DNA from: Toxoplasma gondii ME49
Lineage: Eukaryota > Apicomplexa > Conoidasida > Eucoccidiorida > Sarcocystidae
Length of the DNA: 64,000 bases
Assembly: GCF_000006565.2 (NCBI RefSeq)
Contig: NC_031474.1
Span: forward strand, 682,001 to 746,000
Direction of reading: 5' to 3'
In this document: positions 36,102-45,830 of the stretch, one piece after another
Layout of the letters: each line of letters begins with the position of its first letter
How positions within the stretch are numbered: the stretch's first letter is position 1
Translations under genes and position numbers: made by a program
Notes under the pieces: generated by a model
Seen by the model: only the letters and a program-made list of their open reading frames with translations
What the model was told of the DNA's origin: nothing
Database searches by the model: none

Positions 36102-39100
36102 TTTGCCCCGCAACGTTTTGGAAGGCTGTCCTTGGTTTACTGCTGTGTGTGCCGCGGGTGACTCACACTTGCGCTGAAAATTGTGGGGAACAAGGGAGAG
36201 CGAAGCGAGCTCGTGACACGGCAGGATCGCTTACTAATGACAGAAACGATTTCGAAAGGTGAATGAGAGAGCGACAGAATGGAGACAGACCTCAAAAGAC
36301 GGCGGCGCACCGAGGAGTACGAAAGCGAAATTCGCACCTGGTTCGCGAGAAAGAGAAAGAGGGCGAGAAAACACAACGGACTTTGGTCGAAGAGAAAGCA
36401 AGGGAAAGCCAATGTGTGAAAGTGACAAGATGAACGCGACACCCGGTCGACCTGCGACATGAACACATTCATCGCATGCTCGTGCTGTCTTGTGCATTCC
36501 GTCGGTTACGGACGCATGACTGTTCACTGGAAAAAGTCTCGTGGGCACGCGTTATAAATGAAACACGAAACATACAGATGCAAGCGCGTTTGCCGTTGAA
36601 CCTCCTGGAAGTGTGCTTCTTTCTGTCGGAGCGGAGGCCGACGGTAGGCGACCGGGGAAGCCCGTCTCCGAACAGCTGAAAATTTAAAACGCGCATACCT
36701 TTTTAAAGGCTGAACAGAGTGTGTAGGAAGTCGCTGTCCTCAACAGGATATGAAAGACAAGCAGCTGAGACAATAACGGAAAGTTTCACCGGTTCTGTTC
36801 AGGCCCGGCCGAACGCATGCACATGCGGCACACCAACCCCCAAGACAAAAATAGGCGTGCCGGGAAAGAAGCCATCACTCGGTGAGTCCTTGCGGCAGGT
36901 TTTGCACACGTTATGAATTCACAAAAAACCGTTGCCTCATGCTAAATCAGAGTGACAAGAAAGCCACAATGCAGATGGCTTGCACGCTGTGGAGCCATGT
37001 CATGAACAACACGTGCGAAAAAGTCAATGAAATATCGATGTCCAGGCCAACGTAGCATCAGCTTCGGAGTCTAGGCCAAATTCGAAAGGTATCATTTGTC
37101 TGCCACCAGGCGTCAGATTTCCTCTGTTGAGGTAGGGGAGGGGGGACCCAGACAAGAACTCCCTCGTGCGCAAGTGTCTGCATAGCTCGATGCGGCGGGA
37201 TGACTTTCGACTTCCACTACAACTAACCGCAGCAAAGGGTAAGGCTGTTCGTAACGCAGTTTCCACAGTGCGCGAAACTTGCATCTGAGAACTACCCGAA
37301 AGCGCAAAAGACGAAAAGGCAATGTAAACGGATTTCACTTGAACTATAGATAATGCCCCGTAGCAAACTACGTGACTTGGGTACGGTAGACTTTCTATGG
37401 TCAGGCATTCCGAATCGTACGTGCTTTCCTAGGAGCGTATAGCCTTTTCGAAGTTAATGCACCTTCATCTGATTGGTTGGATGAAGGCTTCCAGTTGTCC
37501 ATCTCTGGGAATATGTTCTTCCTTTTGATTTTCCACCCATCCAGAATTGTAGTCAGTGCACAGAGGCATCTTGTATACGTCGTTACTCGGGTTGGACCCG
37601 TATCGTGGAAGCGATTGCTTGTGAGCACACCCAGTCTTGACAAAATAAGATACATGCCCGTCCAAATTATTCGCTCAGAGAAAACAAAAGGTCTACCTGC
37701 GATGCGGCTTCCAAGCGCAGGGGCCTCGCCGACAACAGCGTGCATCAGCTCTTTGTTGCCCAAAGCACTGAAGAAATCCACTTATTAGTTCGTCACGGTA
37801 AAGGCGCAACGATTGTGTGGCGAGAGCAACGACAAAGCATTCACGCAGGAAGCACTCTCGTCAGTTGGTTGGCGAAACGCAATCGTTAAATTCCGGTACT
37901 TCTTTAAGTGGGGGTCTGAAAAAGCGTCACTGGTAGTAAGGCTCTACCCCTGTGGCTAGTACCTGTGTATGTTGGCATTGTAACGTGACCAGGATTTCAG
38001 GGGAAACGCGTAGAGCGGACACGGACACAGTGACTGTTCTTGGCAATATCCCATATTAAACTTGGTAGTGCACCGATTAGCAGGACGCCCTGTGTGACTA
38101 CAAACAATGTGTTTGTGCATGGCATAGCAGCTATACGGTAGTTCTTGAGTCGCATCCTGGAGGAGGGACACATTTGTGTGCATTATCTCATAAGTCAGCA
38201 ATGCCGGAAAACACGGAATACTGACATCTCCAGAGCTGAAGATACTGGAGGCCTAGCGGAGTGACCCCGAGTGAGTGTTAAGCGCAGCAAAAACACGGTG
38301 ACGTCGCGTCGCTCTCTCCTTCCAATGTCGGCTTAGCTGGCGCTTTCGGTCAGTTCGGCGGATCGGATTTACTGAGTTGAATGTCAATAGAACTTCGATC
38401 CGGTAAAGGAATAACATGAATGTCTAAACGAGTAGTCCAAAGTTGTTTTTGTAGTGCGTCGAAAATCTCATGAACTGCTGAGCGCACTCTGCATCCGAAT
38501 ATGCGCTTCTGTCTTGTAACAGGCCACCCGCGAGTTGCCAACTCTGATCCTTGTTGTCAGTACAATAATTGAGTTGGTGGATACGGTTGTTAAGGGTAGT
38601 AGAGGTCCCGAGCAAACCCGTCGAAATCCTGAAAGACTGCCTGCCGCCCTCGAATCAGTTGTTCCCCAAAATATACTGCGTGCATCCCTGTTCGACGCGA
38701 AATCACACTCTATGGGAGGAAAATAGTAGACGTCGCTTCTCTTTTAACTTAGGATGGGCATGCGGTTATTAGACCTCGGGACGTTTTTCAGTTACTCGGA
38801 GTTGCAGTGCCGGAAGGCCAGGCAGCGAATCCACTTCGCCTTAAAACTTGCACTTGCTGTCGCACGCGCATGCCACATTCCGAAGCACGTGCAGTGTCTT
38901 TCGACACCGTTGCCCATCAACGGGAAGTCGCGTCTCCCTTCTACCACTTGACTGATCGGAAAACTATGCACAATTGGGAAAATTTGACAGTGCTCAGGAG
39001 AGGACTGTCCAGCCGCGCACATGCAGCTGCGGAACACCGGGTCTCGAGGACGAGGTTCGATGATGTAGTCCTAGCAATCGCTTGCCCGATGCCCTGTTTC

Positions 39101-40625
39101 TCTGCTACCACGTGCCTGTGGTTGCAAGAACTGGAAATTTCTGGAAGAAAAGCTGGCATGTGCCTGGATCATGAAGGACTTTAAAACGCAGAAAAGACGC
39201 GTTTCTCAATTTGTTTCGTCGGGGGTACCGTGTGGCTCTCTCAAACCTTCAAGTCTTAGCATCACGTCGTCTGCTCGAAGAAAAAGCTCGACGCCGTTGA
39301 CGCGCTACGCTTTCACGGTGAGCAGCGAAAGGGATTCTCTTCCTTTCCGCTTTCTTCGCTGCGCCACTGTGTTGCTGCAACTCCGGTGGCATTCGGGACT
39401 CATGCACGTGAGACATGCGTTCAAATGGGCGGTTTTCTAGCCTGAGATGTTTGGTTAAGCCGCATCCGTGTTACACAGCACCACGACCGGACGGTGCTTG
39501 GTTCGTCGAGCAAGACCCAGCAGGATACTCAGATGTCTTTACAGGCCGTTTGTTACAGGGCTTTTCAAGCACTCTCTCGGGAGAAGGATAGAAAAAGAAA
39601 CGTTTTTGTGGGGCTGCAATCTCATCAAATCAAGTTGCAAGGTCGTGTTTGACTTTTCGGTATGTGCACTGTGATTCCGGATTCGCGTGGATTCACTGCG
39701 ATTAGGTGTCGATTGATAAGACACTGCCCTGTGGAAAGCGGCCGCCGACAAATGCCGGAGCATTGGGAAGTGAAAAGATGAAGTTATGCCATTGTGTGGC
39801 TATGTCTAATATGCACTCTGGCATGACAAAAGGAACAACCGCCGAAGGGTCCACCCAAACGTCGATACAGACTAGCCAAACCGATGGCAGGAGTGCTCTC
39901 CTTCGATAAAAAGCGTCTACGTACTCGTGGGATGTATGATGAAGCGTCGGGAAGGCTGATAGCCACATGTCTGCACGCCTGTGGCCTCCAAGTGTGTGTG
40001 CCTACTGGCTCTGATACCTTTGTCTACACACGTCTCAAGAGACCTCAGACGGAAAATAACTCAAGGCCTGCCGCGGCTGTTCAGTTCTTTGGTTGTTCAC
40101 ACTGCTTGAGAGCCAGACTTTCTTTCTGACGTTTTCGCTGGAGCCTTTGGTATTCGGTTAGATAATTTTCTCGTAGCTCTCGGATGTTGCGTGTCTTCCC
40201 TCAGTTGTTTCCAGTGTGATTCTGGAGCAATCCTGCTATAGAGAAATTTGCTTCCATGCCTTCCGCTAGCCTTACCCCACATGTTGACTGAGAGGGCCTT
40301 CTGCACCTTCTGTCCACACTGTGAATGCTATTACTCTTTCACACACACTAGCTCCAAGAGTTTTTGAGAAGAACGCATATTTTGTGTTTGGATGTAGTGG
40401 CAGTGCAAATGAGTCCGCCGTCAGCTCTCCTCATACATGATTCCGTGTTTCCGCTTCTGTCTGCTTGCAGGAACCGTTCTGTTCGTCTCTTCTCGGCTCT
40501 CGGCATTTGTTCTGGGAGCTCAGGGACTCCAGCACTCTTAAGAAGACTCAGCTTCTCGGTATCCTCCCTTTTTGCCATAGCCCTCTGTTCCAAAACTGAT
40601 TTCCTTCCAGTTTTCTCGCCACAAA
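36102..40625. other. Gene-poor 4.5 kb stretch
   Basis: Positions 36102 to about 36500 are purine-rich on the + strand and likely form the leader of the leftward Psf1 gene. About 40170-40625 is pyrimidine-rich and likely leads the gene at 40626. Between them, composition is closer to AT-neutral, stops are frequent in all frames and I see no domain, repeat or RNA gene. Confidence 0.4.
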
Positions 40626-42443
40626 ATGTATTCTCTAGGCGTCGAAGGGGACGAAACTCTGCCGGTCCAGCAGGCGTTTGTCTCTTCGGCCAGCATGGAG
40701 GGCTACAACAGAGCCCCTACAGGGCAGAACAGTACGGGACCGCAAGGAAGTGGTTCTTTTGACTTCGGAGAGCAGCTGACGAAGCAGCTGACCCGATCCA
40801 TCAATGAAAACCTGCGTCCCCCGGCTAACTTTGACGAGACTCCGCGAGGCGAGAATCACAGCCCGTTCATTTATTTTTTCACATCCGCTCTACTCCGAAC
40901 CGGATCGTGTCTTCAGGCGGCTTGCCTGCTTCTCATGTGCCTCTTCTACGTCGGCTTCGGCGGAGGCGGGCTGTTTGTTTTCGATGAGTTCGCTGGACCT
41001 GAATCCGTGCGTATGTCCGACGCCTTCCACCTTATCACGGCGATACTGATGATCGGGTACCTCATAGGCACATTCGCCATTGCACTCTTCCAACTGTTCG
41101 TCGCGGATTCCAGCAAGTAAGTTTGATTTTAGCAGACGATGAAATTTCTTCCGATTTAGCTCCACACTTGTCTTGTGCCGATCATATCGTCGCCTTTGGT
41201 AGAAGGACTCTTTTTGTGGTAGTGGCAGTTCTTAGTAGAGGAGACGTCGGCGTCTGTATTGAGTCTGACTGGTCCTGTCCATCTGTGTCGGCCTTGCAAG
41301 ACCTCTGCCTTTGCGTCTGCTCATGTTCCCAGGTGGACTCGCGGTTTCCGATCGGGTTCGAAGACGATTTCTTGTGCGGTGACGTTGGATGTCGTCTCGG
41401 GATGCCTCCGGGTGACGCAGTACATCCACGCGTATTTCTTCTCCAGTGTTCAGTGGTGGGCCAAGTACCAGAGAACCCAGTCCGACTGGGGCCTCTACCA
41501 TTTCTCCAGCACCTTGCATGCCTTTGCCCTCGTCACGTACGGTGTTGGCTTTTTTCTGATGGAAAGCTACCATGACCAAGGCACCTACGAGGAATATGCG
41601 TGGAGCATGCTGGGTCTTTACACAACTGCAGGTCTGGCAGGTGAGCACACGCCAGAGGCAACAAACATAGGTCGAGGTGGTGACGCGGTGAGTTGTATCT
41701 CTCATACAGAATCGTAGCTCCCTTTATGTATTGAATGTCAGCTACAAGATTCGTACACGAAAGAAGGCAGGTTTTCTAGGGCCACACCCAACTGGTGTAA
41801 AGGTCAAGATTGGACCCTCTCTGCGTGCATGCAGTAGACCACCTGCATCCTGAGTACCAGAGCAGCTGCGTCCAGCTAGAGGAAACTCGGTATGGTGTTT
41901 CGGATTAGCATTAGGGAGAAACCCTTTGACTGTACCGGTGCAACCTTGTCTTTTTCTTCAGAGCTTTTCATGGTGTACACCGGATACGGGGCATTTTTCA
42001 CTCTTCTCTTGGTGGCCGCCCTCATGGTTACAGTGAGCTGGGCTTTCCAGTTTGAACCACTACTGGAAAAATGGTCCCCCGATCTTCACTCCCGCAACTT
42101 GAATGAGAACATGCTTCCTTTCGACAAGGTCGGAAATAAATCGGAAACATCGGGCCCCTACACCCACCAGGCTACTATGGGAACCGCTGCATATGGAAGC
42201 GGACGATGCCTGACCGGGGAGTTTCGCGTTGAAGAAATGCCCAGCATGCAGCGGAGCGCTAGCGTCTTAGGCAGGCAGCAGACGGGAGGCATTAGCGAGT
42301 CCGCTGCTGTGGGCGTACCTCTCTCTACTTTTTCTACCTCTATGCCAGGGGCCAATGATATGCCCACAACCTATGACTACTCAACTCTGCAGCAGCAAAT
42401 TGCCACCAGTGGGCTTGAACCGGGACTTGTGCGCAGCTTATGA
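40626..42443 (+). CDS. GAPM-like six-span protein (glideosome-associated membrane protein)
   Basis: Exons 40626-41116, 41333-41640 and 41962-42443 (donors GTAAGT and GTGAGC) join in phase to 426 codons plus stop. The start has an ideal context, acaaaATGt. A polar N-terminus (1-80) is followed by about six membrane segments near residues 84-112, 133-160, 172-202, 219-241, 252-267 and 268-295. Charged loops include VQWWAKYQRTQSDWG. A polar Ser/Gly/Gln tail of about 125 residues follows. The length, the span number and the LLRTGSCLQA opening of span 1 resemble GAPM proteins, which sit in the alveolar membranes of the inner membrane complex and tie the glideosome to the subpellicular network and microtubules. 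Which GAPM paralogue this is I cannot say. Another apicomplexan multispan family is the main alternative. Confidence 0.65.
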
Positions 42444-42553
42444 TCGCAGCAGTTCCAGTGTATAAACTTGCAGTGATATATGAAGCATATCTTTCTTTTA
42501 CACAGCGGCTGATGCGGAGGAACGTAACGAGGATTCGAATGCTCAAGGACAAG

Positions 42554-42667
42554 GGTCTCACATATACCGTGGTTAAGGGACTTTGTTGTTTTATTGTGAA
42601 TTTTTGTAGGGCTCAGCTATATCGTGGTTAAGGGATTTCGTTGTTTTTTTATGGTTTTCTGTGGGGG
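42554..42667. repeat. Imperfect tandem duplication of about 56 bp
   Basis: Two adjacent copies, about 42554-42610 and 42611-42667, share the core CGTGGTTAAGGGA followed by TTGTTGTTTT-like sequence, at roughly 80 percent identity by eye. They lie in the probable 3' UTR of the GAPM-like gene. Confidence 0.75.
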
Positions 42668-42680
42668 GTGGGGGTGGGGG
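42663..42680 (+). other. G-rich run (three G5-G6 tracts separated by single T)
   Basis: Tracts at 42663-42668, 42670-42674 and 42676-42680. It abuts the tandem duplication. With only three tracts it is not a canonical intramolecular G-quadruplex, but it could pair between strands or use neighbouring G. Confidence 0.6.
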
Positions 42681-43682
42681 TCGTAGCCACAGCAGCAAAT
42701 ATTTGACGCTCAGTTTCGCTCAATCTAGCAAACATCCTGACGCGGAAAGACTGACCTGAACGAAACCGGGGCGCTCGCACACTGTTTGTGCGGCTGCTGC
42801 AGATGTGCAATAAGCGATGGTCGTCTGTGATTTGTGTCTGATGGATGTCGACAAAGTGCAAACTTCCAGAGCCCTTTCGAAAGTATAATGTGTCTCTCAA
42901 TTCACCGGCACCGAGAGAAATGTAAAATGTGGAAGTAGGGGCTTGCAACGCACTTTCCTGCAAGCTGCAGGGAGTCGTTTCCCTCTCTTGCCTATTTCCA
43001 GCGATGAGGAAAACACCTCAAGTTTTGTATTCCGCTTTTGTAACTTGATCGCTTCTTCGCTAAAATGTGAAAAACCCTGTTATCTTCTTCGAAACTGCTG
43101 CTTTACTCGTTTTTCGTGACCCAGCTGCCCCTCTTTTTACGGTTTAGGTAATGTCTGCTGTTTTCAAGATGTGAAGATTGACATTACACTACTCGTGTTT
43201 CTTCATCGCAGACAGTTCTCGCCTGCGGATATGTATATCATCCCGTCGTATCTGTCAAGCTATCACTCCACAAAAATGTGTATCAGGTCAGTTCTTAGTT
43301 GTGACGAGAAACCCCGCAAACACCCTCAGCACCGTCTTTCGTTGTCCGCATGACGTTTGCAAAGATGCAGTTATTTTAGCGAATCAGTCCGCCACCTACG
43401 CAGGATAGCTTGCCACGAAGGCAACCCTCGAAAAGCTCACAATCTGTTGACGAACTGAGCGAACCAGACTCATGGCAAGTGTGGTTGAGTATTTCACGAT
43501 GCAGAATCGTATTGCCGCCGTACGAAGAAAGAGTGTCCCCGGAAGTGAACAACAGAACATCGCCGCGATTGGCAGTGATGAACAACTCATTCCTTCATTT
43601 AGACAATGTGAGGGACACAGTTGGTCGCGTCTTTTGCACCAACCGGCTCTTCAGGCCGAGAAAGAACTCGTTCAAACTGAAG

Positions 43683-44773
43683 TTACTTTAAGTCCACCTC
43701 CAATCTCTGCTCTTCGGATACGGCGACTTTCCCTACATGTGTCATATTGAGTGACTGTTTCGCGGGTGAATCGTTTTGACCCCGTTGATGAAAAAAACTG
43801 CCAAGCAAATCGTCGAAAGCAAAAATTTGACGTTCTTCCCCACTCTTAAAAAACGGACAGGCTGCAGCCGCACGTGGTTCCTCGAAAGAAACAGTCTCAT
43901 CAGTGTCACCGTATCCTATAGTCTTCTCTGTCTCATCTTCTGTGCTTCGCATACGGTCGCGGCGTTGTTGCTGTGTGTCTCCCCCGGAAAGTCCGCTAGC
44001 ACTGTCGCTCGTTTCGCTACCAATATCTGCGCTCTTCAGCTCCGCAATGCGGTGGCGGAGCTTCCTCTTCGACTCTGTCAGTAAAGAGCAAAGACGCTCC
44101 GTGTCATGCAGAGTGGCGTTTACCGCGCAGTCTGCCGCCAGCGTCAGCAGCGATCGGCTGGAGTGAATCTGGAACGGAAGCACAGACAAATGAGAAGCAG
44201 CGAAACACACATGTCAACAGCGTTTTTCAGCTCTATACCTCAGAGCTGAGCATCAGAGTGTGCTTAAACCACCACCGCTTCGGAAACGGTTTCGCTTGCT
44301 AAAATTGCTTGCCGCTACCACTCGCGATGATACCACGGCCACTAGCTCGTTCCGTCGACACTCCTCGCAGCCCTACGGTGACAGTGAAAATACGTGATAT
44401 GGAGTTCGATTGGCACTCGAGTGTTCGCGAAAGCGTTTCGGTGCTGTGAGACAGCAGCAGAGACAAACGGAAAAGCAGAAGTCTTCATCTCTCCTGAGCT
44501 CTGGCATGATACATCTGACGCATTGCCACCACACCCTAGCGCGATTCTGTATTCCTCCGCATCTTGGTTGCTAATAGTTAGTGTAACCGGCTGAAGGGAA
44601 GCAGAGTGTCCGGCAGGCTGAACGGAAAAAGACTTCGCCGAAAGCACAGTCGGTGGAAAAAGGATGGGAACGCCCGAGGCAGAAGAGCAGCGGAGACTTA
44701 CAATGGCAAACACCTGAAGCTTGAGAAGGAAGTTGTCGACGGACATGCCACATAGGTTCCCCTCTTCATTCAC
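43683..44773 (-). CDS. 3' exons of an unresolved gene; possible Mediator Med22-like helix
   Basis: Two minus-strand exons, 44773-44702 (24 codons) and 44168-43683 (161 codons plus stop), join in phase 0 with a GTAAGT donor and a good TTCCAG acceptor. The 5' exons are not resolved. A stretch ending at a GTAGGT donor near 44990 reads SGPGVSLQ and would join in phase before VNEEGNLCG. The joined segment FLLKLQVFAI/IHSSRSLLTL then LHDTERLCSLLTESKRKLRHRI is an uninterrupted amphipathic helix. Its spacing recalls the Med22/Srb6 pattern (AxxIVRAGESLMKLVSDLK, then a short ND turn). That likeness is weak and remembered, not computed. The C-terminal 120 residues are polar and acidic with no known domain. 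If it is Med22-like it would act in the Mediator head. Otherwise it is a hypothetical coiled-coil protein. Confidence 0.5.
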
Positions 44774-45058
44774 CTGTAACGACGCAACGCAGTTGCAGGG
44801 CAAGAGGCAAATCAGATGTCTCATGGAAGGAGGGTGTCTGTTGCGCTCTAAGGAAAACTACGTTTCCTGACTGATGACGCTTTTCCAAGTGGAATGAACA
44901 CACCGAACGATTTCACTACGGGGACTGAGAAATTGGAAACCCCGTTAGCTCTGGGAAACGACTTCTGAAATGCTGCAGACTCACCTACCTGCAGTGACAC
45001 TCCAGGACCACTATCAGTGTTCAGTATCTTTCAACTAAGGTTGAAGGGAAGCAAGTCT

Positions 45059-45830
45059 CTATCTCTTCAGCCTCAAGTAACGGGATGGAAACTTTCCTCC
45101 ACTCCGGCAAGTTTCCTGGAGGAACAGTGAGGGGCTCTCGCCGCTCCCATCTGTCGAAGGTTCCCCGTTCTCTGGCAAGGGTGCAACCGCCGTATTTTCT
45201 GCCTTTTGCCACGAAAACAAAGACTCGAGCAACTCGTGGTACACACTGGTAAGAAGGGCTTACGCTGCAGCAGTCGAGAAAGGACGAATAGCTGGATACG
45301 AGACGACCAGCGTGAAGATTGATCGCTTGGTGAAGGCAGGGTCGGTAATCCGCCATTTTCGTTTACGGAGAAAGGATGTTGCAGCGACCAGCAAACTGAA
45401 TGGGGCAAGGTCGTCGACAGTTCTGTCCCTCACGACAAAACTAAGCGCCTTGTCTCCCTCGAAATACCCGCTCATCCAGAGGCGATTTTTCTGCTTCACC
45501 TCCGGACGCTGCCCAGTAAAGCGACGCCACTGAACCGTCAAGTCCTGACAGAGGATCTCCGTAAAACGCAAACTGGTCAACACTCCCGACTTCACTTATT
45601 TCAGGTAGAAGGTGAAGGTCGTCCTGTGCGAACGAAACAATGCACTGGGAGGAACATCGCTGTAGCAACTGTGTCGCGGAACACTCGCCGCGAGGAATCT
45701 CGAAATACGCTGCGGCGTTACACCAGTGTGGAGAGTGGTAGAAATGGAACCCAAAACGGGTATTGAGCAGAAGAGTCAGAGAACCTGGAGACGGAACGGC
45801 CGTCACTATCTGCGTGGTGTGCAAGGGGAG
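45059..45830 (-). CDS. Unresolved coding region upstream of the helix gene (hypothetical)
   Basis: Minus-strand frames here look coding but the structure is not settled. One segment reads LWMSGYFEGDKALSFVVRD ... SFLRKRKWRITDP ... FTLVVSYPAI and ends at a GTAAGC donor near 45266. It joins in phase to a segment opening VYHELLESLFSWQKAEN after a TTACCAG acceptor, which runs to a stop at 45059. The preceding frame (45830-45600) reads LLLNTRFGFHFYHSPHW and may be another exon. No clear ATG was found; 45475 is the first in-frame one. A competing frame through 45021-45121 (LPEWRKVSIPLLEAEEIE) also looks coding. It may be the 5' part of the gene ending at 43683 or a separate short gene. I recognise no domain. 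Confidence 0.4.

Larger units (their letters stand above)
42444..43682. other. Short intergenic with a local duplication and a G-rich run
   Basis: This is the presumed 3' UTR of the GAPM-like gene plus the 3' end of the leftward neighbour. It holds an imperfect direct repeat and a G-rich tract (listed separately) and otherwise no frame of interest. Confidence 0.5.
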
